Assembly: GCA_020723325.1 (NCBI GenBank)
Contig: DYJD01000010.1
Location: forward strand, 124,001-188,000
Length of the DNA stretch: 64,000 nucleotides
DNA from: Desulfosudis oleivorans
GTDB lineage: Bacteria; Desulfobacterota; Desulfobacteria; Desulfobacterales; SURF-7
Reading direction: 5' to 3'
Shown: positions 55,297-64,000 of the stretch, piece by piece
Position numbering within the stretch: the stretch's first letter is position 1
Layout: each line of letters starts with the position of its first letter
Position numbers and translations under genes: made by a program
The notes under the pieces: generated by a model
Seen by the model: only the letters and a program-made list of their open reading frames with translations
Database searches by the model: none
Told to the model about the DNA's origin: nothing

Positions 55297-56250
55297 ATGA
55301 AATACAAGCATTGGGTGGGTATGATAATGATAATGCTGATATCTTTTTTATGCTCCTGCTCCTATCGGAAAATCATGATCAATGATGTTGTGGATATGGC
55401 TGAATTCGCCATGGACCGGTTCGAAAACGAATACGATGATATAGAATTGCTGGAACAGGCGGCACCCGCGAATCTGGTCAACCTCGAAGCCCTGCTGGCA
55501 AATGATCCTAAAAATTATCGCATGCTGGTCTTCCTTTCCAAGGTCTATTTCAGCTATGCCTATGCCTTGGGAGAAGTGGAATGGGAGTCGGCCCTTTTTC
55601 AGATTCAAAAAAACAAGGTGAACGGCAAGTGCCCGTCCCTGCGGGATACGGAGGAATTGCGTCTGCGGGTCAGCCGCCATTATTCAAAAGGGATTTATTA
55701 CGCGCTCAAGGCCATGGCCGTGAACCATCCGGATTGTGACGAAAGCCTGCAAAATGTAAATACCGCCGCTGATTTTATTAAAAGCCTGGGTAAGGGCGAT
55801 GTGCCGGCGCTCTTCTGGTACGGTATGAATTTAAGCGCCTATATCAACATCAATCAAGACTCGGTCAAGGCCGTGTCTAAATTGAATCTGGCCATCAAAG
55901 CCATGGATCAGGTGCTTAAATTGGACCCGACTTATTATTACGGCTGCGCCCATTTGACCCTGATGACGGTATATTCTTCCATTCCGGTCATGTTGGGCGG
56001 GAATCCAGAGCGGTCACAGTATCATTACCAGGAGCAAAAAAAAATAACCGGGGACGATTTTTTATTAGTCGATTTGCATTATGCCCGCTATTATTTATAT
56101 CAGAAGCAGGATCTTGCTGAATATCACCGGGTTTTAAACCGGATCATCCAGCAATCCCGCCAAAACACCGGGCGATACATGTTGTTTAATCAGATTGCCG
56201 CCAATCGGGCGGCTATTTATCTGGACGCTGCCGACAGATTGTTCAACTGA
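55297..56250 (+). CDS. TRAP-associated TatT-type periplasmic lipoprotein
   Basis: 317 aa. Lipoprotein signal with lipobox LISFLCSC (Cys about 20-22). The rest is helical and TPR-like: LLEQAAPANLVNLEALLANDPKNYRMLVFLS, YYALKAMAVNHPDC, LDPTYYYGCAHLTLMTVYSSIP. TatT proteins form trimers that dock the TRAP binding protein (TatP) in some bacteria, and the TRAP genes follow directly. GGAGGGG precedes the ATG. Confidence 0.88.
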   Translation: MKYKHWVGMIMIMLISFLCSCSYRKIMINDVVDMAEFAMDRFENEYDDIELLEQAAPANLVNLEALLANDPKNYRMLVFLSKVYFSYAYALGEVEWESALFQIQKNKVNGKCPSLRDTEELRLRVSRHYSKGIYYALKAMAVNHPDCDESLQNVNTAADFIKSLGKGDVPALFWYGMNLSAYININQDSVKAVSKLNLAIKAMDQVLKLDPTYYYGCAHLTLMTVYSSIPVMLGGNPERSQYHYQEQKKITGDDFLLVDLHYARYYLYQKQDLAEYHRVLNRIIQQSRQNTGRYMLFNQIAANRAAIYLDAADRLFN

Positions 56251-56267
56251 AAGAGTAAAGGGGAAAT

Positions 56268-57299
56268 ATGAAGCCTATCAAAAAAAGTAAAGCGATCTTT
56301 GCGATTTCGGTTTTTTTTGTTTTCCTGCTTGGCGTTGGAACACCCGCTCTTTCACAAACCATTATCAAGGTGGCTTCGGTCATGCCGGAGGGCAGCCCCT
56401 GGACCAAGGTCCTGCGGGAGATGGCAGCGGAAATCCAAAAGCAGACCAATGGGGAGGTCGCCATGGTGATTTATGCCGGCGGGGTCAGTGGTGATGAAGC
56501 TGATGTGATTCGCAAAATGCGCGTCAATCGCATTCATGCGGCCGGATTCACCGGAGTGGGCCTGGGCATGATCGTCCCGCAAATGCGCATTCTGGAGTCG
56601 CCGCTGTTGTTTGAAAGCCAGCAGGAAGTCGATTTTGTAAAGGAAGCGGTTTTTGATGAATTCAGCGCCGCCTTTGCCAAAGAGGGCTATATTTTTTTGG
56701 GGTATGTGGATGGCGGGTTTGTATATTTTTTTTCCAAGACCGGCATGGCTGAGCCCGATGATCTGAAAAAGGTGAAAATGTGGCTATGGACCCAGGACCG
56801 GATCGCGGAAACCTTTTTAGATGTGTTCGGTATCAAAGCTTATCCCCTGCATGTGGCGGATGTGAATACCGGTCTTGAAACCGGAATGATCGATGCCTTT
56901 TATTCCGTGCCGGTGGCGGCGGTTTCCTTCCAATGGTACTGGCGGGTCCAGTACATGCTGGATTATCCCATGGTCAGTTCCACCGGCGGCTTTCTGATCA
57001 ATAGGGACATTTTCGGGCAGTTGTCGGAACAGAACCGGACTGTCCTGAAAACCCTTACCAAAAAATATTGCGGCGAGCTCGTGCAGATCACCCGGGATGC
57101 CAATGTTGAGGCCATAAAAGTATTGACCGAGGCCGGCATCAAGTTGACCAAACCCAGTCACGCCCAGATCGAGTTTTTCAGGCAGAAAGCCCGGGAAACC
57201 TATGAACGCAATATCCCGGGCCTGTATTCAAGGGCCCTTTTTGAAAAGATCCAAGGGTTGATCAAGAGCTATCGTGAAAAGGCGGCAAAGCCGCAATGA
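56268..57299 (+). CDS. dctP: TRAP transporter solute-binding protein
   Basis: 343 aa periplasmic binding protein: signal peptide (about 1-27, cleavage near ALSQT), then IKVASVMPEGSPWTKVLREMAAEIQKQTNGEV, IRKMRVNRIHAAGFTGVG and LKKVKMWLWTQDRIAETFLD, the DctP ligand region; in that last motif the usual conserved ligand Arg position reads W (MWLW), so the carboxylate contact may differ. It presents an organic acid to the DctQM permease. AAGGGG upstream; it overlaps dctQ by four bases. Confidence 0.9.
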   Translation: MKPIKKSKAIFAISVFFVFLLGVGTPALSQTIIKVASVMPEGSPWTKVLREMAAEIQKQTNGEVAMVIYAGGVSGDEADVIRKMRVNRIHAAGFTGVGLGMIVPQMRILESPLLFESQQEVDFVKEAVFDEFSAAFAKEGYIFLGYVDGGFVYFFSKTGMAEPDDLKKVKMWLWTQDRIAETFLDVFGIKAYPLHVADVNTGLETGMIDAFYSVPVAAVSFQWYWRVQYMLDYPMVSSTGGFLINRDIFGQLSEQNRTVLKTLTKKYCGELVQITRDANVEAIKVLTEAGIKLTKPSHAQIEFFRQKARETYERNIPGLYSRALFEKIQGLIKSYREKAAKPQ

Positions 57300-57865
57300 C
57301 AGCCACATCCACACCTTGCGGTCAACCAGAAGGGCCCGGCCTCTGGAAAAAATCCTTGGTTATTCTAAAAAAAATTGATAACGGGTGCGCCTTCTGCGAA
57401 AAAGCCTTGGCCCTGCTGCTGTTCAGCAGCCTGGTGGGGATGATTTGTTTTAATGTGGCTGCCCGTAATTTTTTTCAGGTATCCTATGAAAGTATCCTCG
57501 AATTGGCACCTACCTTGGTGGTCTGGATGATGTGCGTGGGCGCGACCCTTGCGCTTCGAAAAGACCGTCACATCAAGATGGAGCTTTTTCTGAAATATTG
57601 TTCCGATTCAGTGCGCAAGTATGCCCGTATTCTGGTTGATATTTTCAGTGCCGGGATCATGGTGCTGCTTTTTTTTGCGGCAGTGGAGTTTGTCAAAAAC
57701 GAAACCACCATTTTTGGCGCCCGCGGATGGCTGACCATCATCTTTCCGGTATTTTTCGCCCTGGCCGGTTTTCGTTTTTTCGTGGATATTTTTTTTCATA
57801 CCAGGCCGGAGGCTGGAACGGATATTGATCCGGCAGCAGATCCATCAGGGGGAAAAACAACGTGA
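57296..57865 (+). CDS. dctQ: TRAP transporter small permease subunit
   Basis: 189 aa, four membrane helices: ALALLLFSSLVGMICFNVAAR, ILELAPTLVVWMMCVGATLALRKDRHIKMELF (the conserved DctQ core with RKDRHIKME), FSAGIMVLLFFAAVEFV and LTIIFPVFFALAGFRFFVDIFF. ATGA overlap with dctP and GTGA overlap with dctM, so all three are translationally coupled. Confidence 0.93.
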   Translation: MTATSTPCGQPEGPGLWKKSLVILKKIDNGCAFCEKALALLLFSSLVGMICFNVAARNFFQVSYESILELAPTLVVWMMCVGATLALRKDRHIKMELFLKYCSDSVRKYARILVDIFSAGIMVLLFFAAVEFVKNETTIFGARGWLTIIFPVFFALAGFRFFVDIFFHTRPEAGTDIDPAADPSGGKTT

Positions 57866-59151
57866 CTTTTTTCCTGATTGCCGTCATCCTGTTTTTTCTC
57901 ATATTGGAAACCCCTCTGTTTACCATCATCGCCGCGCTATCCATAGTTTGTTTATATTTTGTGGATCATGACTGGCTTTCCTTACAGATGATCTTGATTG
58001 AATTGAACCGGCTGGCCACCGTGCAGGTCATGGTGGCTTTGCCGCTATTTACTTTTGTCGGCTGCTTATTGACCGAAACAGACAGCCCGCGGCGGATCAT
58101 GAACTGCATGCAGGCCCTGGTGGGCCGGCTGCCGGGCGGTTTGGCCATGGCGGCAGTGGGCGCCTGCGTTTTTTTCGGCGCACTGACCGGTGCAAGCGGG
58201 GTGACCATCATGGCCTTGGGGGGAATTCTGTACCCGCTCCTGTTGCAAAACCGCTATGCGCAGCGGTTTTCCCTGGGGCTCCTGACCACCTCCGGCAGCC
58301 TGGGGCTTTTATTCCCGCCGAGCCTGCCCATCATCCTATATGGGGTGGTCGCCCGCATTTCCATCCAGGATATTTTCAGAGCCGCCCTGATTCCTGGCAT
58401 TCTTTCAGGAACCGTGATCGCCGGCTATGCATTTTTACAAAGCTTTTTCAGCAGCCGAAGAAGATCATCCGCTGCATTTGAAACAGGATTTTCCATTGAA
58501 AACATCCGCAAATCCCTGGTGGAGGCGGCCTGGGATTGGCCGATCATCATCATCATTGTTGTGGGGCTCTACGGCGGATTCGTGACCATTGCGGAAGTGG
58601 CGGCCGTGGTGGTGTTGTATGTGGTCGTTGTGGCCTGCTTCATTAAAAAAGAAGTGGATTTTTGGAAAAAGCTGCCCGCTGTTGTCATTGAAAGTGTCGT
58701 ATTATCCGGAGCCATCATCGTGATTCTGGGAATTGCCCTTGGATTCACCGGCTTTCTGGTGGAGGAGCAGGTTCCCAATCGGATTCTTTCGGTTTTGACC
58801 CGTCTGTCCGCCGACCGCTATCTGTTCTTGGCCGGCCTGAATGTGTTTTTATTGATCGTGGGCTGCATCATGGATGTTTTTTCCGCCATCATCATTGTCG
58901 TACCCATTATTGCGCCCATTGCAATTACCTATGGCGTGGATCCCCTGCATCTTTGCATCATCTTTCTGTTGAATCTTGAAATCGGTTTTTCCACTCCACC
59001 CATCGGCATGAATTTGTTTATCGCCGGTCTGCGCTTTGAAAAACCCATGGGGGAGATTTACCGTGCAACCCTGCCTTTTTTGTTGCTGCTTTTGTCTTTG
59101 TTGGCCTTGATTACCTATCTGCCTATCATCAGCCTGGGGCTGATCAAGTAA
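57862..59151 (+). CDS. dctM: TRAP transporter large permease subunit
   Basis: 429 aa, about twelve hydrophobic helices. DctM features: MVALPLFTFVGCLLTETDSPRRI, FFGALTGASGVTIMALGGILYP, SGSLGLLFPPSLPIILYGVV, and a C-terminal LNLEIGFSTPPIGMNLFIA. GTG start overlapping dctQ. Secondary Na+-driven uptake with DctP and DctQ; the substrate is probably a carboxylate activated by the CoA ligase downstream. Confidence 0.95.
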   Translation: MTFFLIAVILFFLILETPLFTIIAALSIVCLYFVDHDWLSLQMILIELNRLATVQVMVALPLFTFVGCLLTETDSPRRIMNCMQALVGRLPGGLAMAAVGACVFFGALTGASGVTIMALGGILYPLLLQNRYAQRFSLGLLTTSGSLGLLFPPSLPIILYGVVARISIQDIFRAALIPGILSGTVIAGYAFLQSFFSSRRRSSAAFETGFSIENIRKSLVEAAWDWPIIIIIVVGLYGGFVTIAEVAAVVVLYVVVVACFIKKEVDFWKKLPAVVIESVVLSGAIIVILGIALGFTGFLVEEQVPNRILSVLTRLSADRYLFLAGLNVFLLIVGCIMDVFSAIIIVVPIIAPIAITYGVDPLHLCIIFLLNLEIGFSTPPIGMNLFIAGLRFEKPMGEIYRATLPFLLLLLSLLALITYLPIISLGLIK

Positions 59152-59170
59152 TCATGGTTGCGCTTGGGTC

Positions 59171-59199
59171 TTGACAAGCTTCATGGAATGCAATAAACC
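59171..59199 (+). promoter_or_regulatory. Possible sigma-70 promoter before the acyl-CoA synthetase
   Basis: TTGACA, 17-base spacer, TAAACC in the 135-base gap after dctM. The -35 is perfect, the -10 weak (three of six). It would let the ligase gene be expressed apart from the transporter. Confidence 0.3.
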
Positions 59200-59286
59200 G
59201 CGTTTATCTCACCAAATAATGTTACGCTGCAACCCAATATCATAATGATACATTTAGGCAAGGCTTCCACAGGAAGGAGGGGGAAC

Positions 59287-61074
59287 ATGAAGGATTACCG
59301 GAATTTTCATGAAATGCTGAAGGAGACGGTGGATAAGAGCGCGGTAAGGACCGCCTATAGTTGGTACAATGAAAAAGGGGAGAGGGAGTCGGTGATTTGG
59401 TCCCAGTATTACGACCAGGTGCGCCAGGTATCCAAAAGTCTCATGGCCCTGGGCGTAAACAAGGGGGATAAGGTCAATATCCTGAGCTATACCTGCTATA
59501 AATGGGTGCTTACGGATGCGGGCATCACCACGGCAGGCGCCATTTCCGTGGGTATTTATCAGTCCTTGTTGGCCAAGGATGTTCAGTATATTGTGGATCA
59601 TTCCGATGCTGTGGTGCTTTTTGTGGAAGACAAGAATCAGTTGAACAAGATTCTTTCTATCCGTGATCAGATTCCCAAGATCCGCAAGGTGATTCTTTTT
59701 AAGGGCGATCATGCGGGGGATGACTGGATCCTGAGTTATGATCAATTCCTTTTGCTGGGGAAGAACGTCACGGATCAGGAATTGCAAGCCCGCATCAATC
59801 AAACTGCTCCCCAGGACGAGGCTGCCATTGTATACACCTCCGGCACCACCGGCGTGCCCAAGGGGGCGGTTTTGACCCATGACAACATCATCTTCACTTC
59901 CAAGGCCCTGCTGGAGTGCGGTGATGTGTGCGAAGACGATCAGACCTTTCTGTTTCTACCCCTTGCCCATGTTTTTGCGCGGTTGTGTGTCTTCGGCGCC
60001 CTTATCAGCGGTGCGGCCACAACCTTTGCAACCAGCATGGATACCCTGGTGGATGAATTGAAAAAGACCCAACCCCATTGGTTCGCCAGTGTTCCGCGGA
60101 TTTATGAGAAAGTCTATTCCAAAGTGGTCAGCGGCGCCGAGGCCAAAGGCGGGGCCGCTCTGAAAATTTTCAATTGGGCCTGCGCTGTGGGAAATGAGGT
60201 CAGCGACTGCAAGTTGAATAAACAACCCATACCCTTGATGACCGGTTTGAAATACAAAATCGCCACCAAGCTCGTTTTCAGCAAGCTCCAGGCAGCCCTG
60301 GGCGGCCGGGTCAGATGGGCTGCCAGCGGCGCCGCACCGCTGAATCCCACCATTGCCAAGTTTTTTCATGCCGCCGGAATTCTGATTGCCGAAGGTATCG
60401 GTATGACCGAAAACACTTCCTTTACCAATGTGAACCGCATTGACAATTATCGTTTCGGCTGGGTCGGCCTGCCGGCTCCCGGGGTTGAACAAAAAATCGA
60501 CAGTGACGGCGAAGTGCTGTTCCGGGGGCGGAATGTCATGAAGGAATACTACAAGATGCCCAAGGAAACCGCCGAGACCATTTCGGCTGATGGCTGGCTG
60601 CGCACCGGCGACTTGGGGGAAATCGACGATCAGGGTTTTTTAAAAATCACCGGACGCAAAAAGGACTTGATCATCACCGCCGGCGGGAAGAACATCGCCC
60701 CATCCGCCATTGAAGGGACCATCGCCACATCAAAATATATTGCCCAGGTTTGTGTCATCGGCGATAAGCGCAATTATCTCTCCGCCCTGGTGACCCTGGA
60801 TCAGGAAAATGTGAAGGCTTATGCGGCCGACAACAATATTGCCTATAACAGTTTTGACGATTTGATGACGAATGAAAAAATCGTTCAATTGATCGAGGGG
60901 GAAGTCGCCCGGAAAAACAAGGAATTCGCCTCGTTTGAAACCATAAAAAAGATTTCCATTGTTCCGGAATTCACCATTGATAACGGCCTGCTGACTCCGA
61001 CCCTCAAACTAAAGAGAAATGTGGCGGTCAAGAAGTATGAAAAGGAAATCGAGGCCATGTATCCCAGCAAATAA
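59287..61074 (+). CDS. Long-chain-type acyl-CoA synthetase (AMP-binding, FadD15-like)
   Basis: 595 aa ANL-family ligase: A3 core AIVYTSGTTGVPKGAVLTHDN (about residues 178-198), FLPLAHVFARLC, AAPLNPTIAKFFHAAGI, IAEGIGMTENTSFTNVN, GWLRTGDLGEIDDQG and ITGRKKDLIITAGGKNIAPS; the catalytic Lys is in the C-terminal LTPTLKLKRN. The ATG at 59287 follows AGGAGGGGG closely; a longer reading from 59245 lacks a ribosome-binding site. It forms an acyl-CoA from a carboxylate, CoA and ATP, and probably activates the acid imported by the TRAP system. Confidence 0.93.
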   Translation: MKDYRNFHEMLKETVDKSAVRTAYSWYNEKGERESVIWSQYYDQVRQVSKSLMALGVNKGDKVNILSYTCYKWVLTDAGITTAGAISVGIYQSLLAKDVQYIVDHSDAVVLFVEDKNQLNKILSIRDQIPKIRKVILFKGDHAGDDWILSYDQFLLLGKNVTDQELQARINQTAPQDEAAIVYTSGTTGVPKGAVLTHDNIIFTSKALLECGDVCEDDQTFLFLPLAHVFARLCVFGALISGAATTFATSMDTLVDELKKTQPHWFASVPRIYEKVYSKVVSGAEAKGGAALKIFNWACAVGNEVSDCKLNKQPIPLMTGLKYKIATKLVFSKLQAALGGRVRWAASGAAPLNPTIAKFFHAAGILIAEGIGMTENTSFTNVNRIDNYRFGWVGLPAPGVEQKIDSDGEVLFRGRNVMKEYYKMPKETAETISADGWLRTGDLGEIDDQGFLKITGRKKDLIITAGGKNIAPSAIEGTIATSKYIAQVCVIGDKRNYLSALVTLDQENVKAYAADNNIAYNSFDDLMTNEKIVQLIEGEVARKNKEFASFETIKKISIVPEFTIDNGLLTPTLKLKRNVAVKKYEKEIEAMYPSK

Positions 61075-61100
61075 AGGCCCTGATCATCGTTTCATAGATT

Positions 61101-61264
61101 AAATACGAATATCAAAATACGAAATGCGAAACAAATTCAAAATTTAAATAACCAAATCACCAAAACAAGAAGCAGGCATTCAATGGCCGGACCTCTTATC
61201 ATGGCTGTTTTGAATTTTGGCAATTCGAATTTGTTTCGTATTTCGATATTCGAATTTCGTATTT
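61101..61264. repeat. Imperfect inverted repeat, about 50-base arms
   Basis: The left arm (61101-61150, AAATACGAATATCAAAATAC...) and right arm (61213-61264) are reverse complements with few mismatches, separated by about 60 bases. The arms are built from ATACGAA/TTCGTAT words. It fills the gap between two convergent genes and could act as a two-way transcription barrier or be a non-autonomous mobile repeat. Confidence 0.7.
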
Positions 61265-61312
61265 TATTGACCGGTCGAAGTGAAGGCCTCTACCGGCGCA
61301 ACATTTACGCCC

Positions 61313-64000
61313 CTACACTCCGCCCTGGCCGGGCTGCTCGCCGCCGGTGCCGGGAGTTTTCTTTTTCATTTTCGAATCAATGGTGGCAATCATTTTCTGG
61401 TAGGTGTTGTTTTCCGGATCAAGACTCAAGGCCTTTTTAATGTCAGCCAATGCTTGGGTCATATCCCCTTTGTTGTACCAGGCGATCCCTTTATAAAAAT
61501 AAGCTGAAGCATAATTCGGGCTGATCTCCAGGGCCTTGGTGTAGTCGGCAATCGCTTTGTCATAATCACCCTTTTTATCCCAAGCCAAGCCTTTATCCAA
61601 AAGATCTTTGGCATCCGGATTGACCTTAATCTTGGCAACAGCTTCTTTCTTATCCTGATCATCCTGGTCATAGTTAAGATCTTCAAATTTGGGATTGATG
61701 GATCGTGCTTTGCGGTTATCGGCAAGGGCTTTTTCAACCTGGCCGATATGATCCCAGGCAATGCCGCGATGATAGTAGGCCTCTCCGAAATTGGAGTCGA
61801 TTTCAATGGCCTCGGTAAAATCCTTGATGGCCTGGCCGTATTCGTTTTTCATTATATAAGCCAGACCGCGATTCAGATAGGCTTCGGCGGACATGGGGTC
61901 CGCCACCAAGGCCTTGTTGAAATCTTCAATGGCTTTGTCCGGATCATTTTTCTTCGTCCAGATGATTCCCCGCTGAACATTGGACAGGGCATGATTTGGA
62001 AAGCTCTGCAGCGCGCTGGAAAAATCGGCAATGGCTTTGTCATATTCATTTTTTTTGCCGTAAGCCAGCCCGCGGTTGAAATATGCCGCTCCGTAGTCCG
62101 GTTCCAGTTCCAGGGCCTTTTCATAGTCGATGATGGCCTGGTCCATGTTGTCCTTGTTGTTCCAGGCGATTCCTCGCTGGTTGTAAGCCTTGGCAAAGCG
62201 CGGGTTGATCTTAAGGGCCTTGTTGTAATCAGCAATGGCCTGATAATAATGCCCGGCGGCGTTGGACAGCATGCCCCGTTGATAATAGGCCATGGCCGAT
62301 TCTGAATTGATTTCTATGGCTTTATTTAAATCATTCATGGCCTTTTCCGAGTCGCCTTTTTTGCTCCAGGCAACACCACGATTGCAATAGGCATCCGACG
62401 AATCCGGCTTGAGTTCGATGGCACGGTTGAAATCCCGCAGGGCATTATCAAAATCTCCCTTTTCAAGCCAGATCTCGCCGCGATGACCATACGCTTCCGA
62501 ATAATCCGGATTGATCTTGAGGGCCGCATTCAAGTCCTTTAAAGCCTGGGGCAGGTTTTTTTTCTGGAGCCAGGCTGCACTCCTTTGTAAATATGCCTCT
62601 GGATTCTTGGGGGCAAGCTCCGCGGCTTTTGAAAAATCCTTGATCGCCTGGTCGTGATTGTTTTCCTTGATCCAAGCCAAACCCCGTTGGATATAAGACT
62701 GGGCATGATCCGGGGCTATCTTGAGGGCGTTGTTGAAGTCGGCAATGGCTTGGCGATTGTCGTGCATATTATAGGAAATGAGGCCGCGGTTGAAAAAGAA
62801 GCTGGCATTTTGGGGATCGATCTCAAGGGCCATGTTGAAATCGGACAAGGCCCGATTGTTGTCCCCTCTTTTTGCCCACAGCATTCCCCTGCGATTGAGG
62901 GAATCCGCATGCCGGGGGCTGATCATAATGACTTTGTCAAAGTCACTGATGGCGCGGTCAACTTCACCTTTTTTTGACCAAGTTATGCCTCTGTAATAGT
63001 ATGCTTCGGCAAAGCGCGGATCGATTTCCATGGCCTTATTGAAGTCCTCAATGGCTTGATCATAATCCGAAGCTCTATCCCAGGCGATTCCCCTTTGGAG
63101 ATATGCTTTGGAATAGCGCGGAGTGATCTCAATGGCGGCATTGAAATCGGCAATGGCCTGTTCATTGTCGTTTTTGTTGCTCCAGGCCAGGCCGCGGTTG
63201 AAATAGGCTTTGGCAAAGCGGGGGTTGGACTTGATGGCCTTGGTGAACTGTTCGATGGCGCGGTCATAATCGCCTTTTTTTCCCCAGGTAAGACCGATAT
63301 TGAAATTGTCTTTGGCCGTGGCGGCGGCTTCCGAATCAACCTCCACGGCGGCCTTAGCGGATTGGGCCGGTGCGGCTGCGGTTGCCTTTTTGGGTTCACT
63401 GCCTTGTCCAATGGAAATGGATTTGTTGTAATCCGCAATGGCTTTTTGGAGATCGCCCTTTTTCCCCCACACCACTCCGCGTTGTTTGTACGCATCGGCA
63501 TAATTGGGATTGAACGCAATGGCCTGGGTGTAATCGGCAATGGCCTGATCAAGATTGTTTTTTTGATCCCAGGAATTGCCTCTCAGGGTGTAGATCTCGG
63601 CTGATTTGGGAAGGGTTTTTAATGCTTGATTATAAGATTCTATGGCTTTATCCGGATCACCCTTGCGGTCCCACGCAAGGCCGATCTCTTTCAAGGCCTC
63701 GGGATTGCCCGGATCGATTGTGATAACCTGGCTCAGATCGGATAAGGCGTTGTTGTATTCGCCCAGATGATTCATGGCGATCCCGCGCTGAAGCAGGGCC
63801 GGCGCAAAGCCGGGCATAATTTCAATGGCTTTGGAAAAATCGGCAACAGCCTGATCATAGTTTTTGTTTTTGATTTTGGCAATTCCGATATTCAGCAAAT
63901 CTTCTGCGCTGAGATTCTGGGTCGGACGGCTGCTGATTTGTTCGTCGGCCGGAGCTGCGGTGGCGGTTGTCAGATTCAGTTGTTTTTGTTTTTCGGCGGC
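61313..64000 (-). CDS. TPR-repeat protein, about 22 repeats (N-terminus beyond window)
   Basis: The frame is open to the window end, so the N-terminus is missing; about 896 residues are visible. An Ala/Thr/Gln-rich stretch (LNLTTATAAPADEQISSRP) is followed by four TPRs, an Ala-rich linker (about 40 residues), sixteen TPRs, a second charged linker and two last TPRs. Repeats follow W/GxxYDQAIADFxKAIEIxPxxAxAYxxRGIAW, ending GTGGEQPGQGGV. Such proteins are scaffolds for protein complexes, often in the periplasm or outer membrane; export cannot be judged without the N-terminus. No partner gene is evident nearby. Confidence 0.9.
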   Translation of the reverse strand, partial: AAEKQKQLNLTTATAAPADEQISSRPTQNLSAEDLLNIGIAKIKNKNYDQAVADFSKAIEIMPGFAPALLQRGIAMNHLGEYNNALSDLSQVITIDPGNPEALKEIGLAWDRKGDPDKAIESYNQALKTLPKSAEIYTLRGNSWDQKNNLDQAIADYTQAIAFNPNYADAYKQRGVVWGKKGDLQKAIADYNKSISIGQGSEPKKATAAAPAQSAKAAVEVDSEAAATAKDNFNIGLTWGKKGDYDRAIEQFTKAIKSNPRFAKAYFNRGLAWSNKNDNEQAIADFNAAIEITPRYSKAYLQRGIAWDRASDYDQAIEDFNKAMEIDPRFAEAYYYRGITWSKKGEVDRAISDFDKVIMISPRHADSLNRRGMLWAKRGDNNRALSDFNMALEIDPQNASFFFNRGLISYNMHDNRQAIADFNNALKIAPDHAQSYIQRGLAWIKENNHDQAIKDFSKAAELAPKNPEAYLQRSAAWLQKKNLPQALKDLNAALKINPDYSEAYGHRGEIWLEKGDFDNALRDFNRAIELKPDSSDAYCNRGVAWSKKGDSEKAMNDLNKAIEINSESAMAYYQRGMLSNAAGHYYQAIADYNKALKINPRFAKAYNQRGIAWNNKDNMDQAIIDYEKALELEPDYGAAYFNRGLAYGKKNEYDKAIADFSSALQSFPNHALSNVQRGIIWTKKNDPDKAIEDFNKALVADPMSAEAYLNRGLAYIMKNEYGQAIKDFTEAIEIDSNFGEAYYHRGIAWDHIGQVEKALADNRKARSINPKFEDLNYDQDDQDKKEAVAKIKVNPDAKDLLDKGLAWDKKGDYDKAIADYTKALEISPNYASAYFYKGIAWYNKGDMTQALADIKKALSLDPENNTYQKMIATIDSKMKKKTPGTGGEQPGQGGV

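Noticed and set aside
59254-59880. 208-codon minus-strand open frame opposite the acyl-CoA synthetase
   Set aside because: The plus strand encodes an intact ligase with all core motifs; the reverse frame is a codon-bias shadow.
61748-62305. Plus-strand frames of 100-185 codons across the TPR gene
   Set aside because: They mirror the regular TPR repeats and are themselves repetitive with no independent start signal.
61313-63900. Regularly spaced similar DNA blocks that might suggest a CRISPR-like array
   Set aside because: The period is about 102 bases and in frame with 34-residue TPR units; the blocks are degenerate and coding.

Overview
The window reads as part of the chromosome of an anaerobic, Gram-negative deltaproteobacterium (Desulfobacterota, most like Desulfobacteraceae/Desulfosarcinaceae). 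This is inferred from the combination of an exosortase/PEP-CTERM exopolysaccharide locus, a two-subunit 2-hydroxyacyl-CoA dehydratase/benzoyl-CoA-reductase-type enzyme, a TRAP transporter with a TatT lipoprotein, and short dispersed palindromic repeats. No rRNA, tRNA, CRISPR array, transposase or phage gene was seen.

Positions 1-8.9 kb hold the start of an exopolysaccharide (EPS) export locus: a Wzz-like chain-length protein (cut by the window edge), its tyrosine autokinase, a Wza-like export protein, a trio for an acetylated amino sugar (PLP aminotransferase, Gfo/Idh/MocA dehydrogenase, hexapeptide acyltransferase), an exosortase, a FemAB-like protein and a NodB-like deacetylase. Positions 8.9-24.6 kb hold the most unusual part, a small hybrid assembly line set inside the EPS locus: a methyltransferase fused to a carrier domain; an NRPS protein built as docking-C-FkbH-PCP with no adenylation domain; an asparagine synthetase, free acyl carrier protein and PP-loop ATPase; a C-A-PCP NRPS whose hand-read code suggests glycine; and a KS-AT-ACP-TE polyketide synthase. 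Its likely building blocks are a glyceryl unit, glycine and malonate. A YdcF-like gene faces it on the other strand.

Positions 25.3-41.9 kb return to polysaccharide genes: an AlgD-like GDP-mannose dehydrogenase, three glycosyltransferases, an alpha/alpha-toroid protein, a second FemAB/GNAT-like protein, a second deacetylase, a degenerate asparagine-synthetase-like protein, an O-antigen ligase-like protein, a flippase, a sulfotransferase, an SDR lacking its catalytic Tyr and a secreted beta-helix protein. Positions 42-51 kb hold a membrane protein, the polyprenyl glycosylphosphotransferase that would start the repeat unit, a PEP-CTERM protein (probable exosortase substrate), a large PKD/REJ-type surface protein fused to a beta-barrel-like tail, and an outer-membrane beta-barrel. 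Sigma-54-like sites (GG-N10-GC) precede the SDR, the beta-helix gene and the PEP-CTERM gene, which fits the RpoN control known for PEP-CTERM regulons.

Positions 51-61 kb are a separate catabolic/uptake locus: a UROD/MetE-like protein, two 2-hydroxyacyl-CoA dehydratase subunits, a hotdog thioesterase, a TatT lipoprotein, DctP-DctQ-DctM, and a long-chain-type acyl-CoA synthetase. After an inverted repeat the window ends in a minus-strand TPR protein with about 22 repeats, cut at its N-terminus. By eye the 26-38 kb segment is clearly more AT-rich than 51-61 kb, so the locus looks mosaic.
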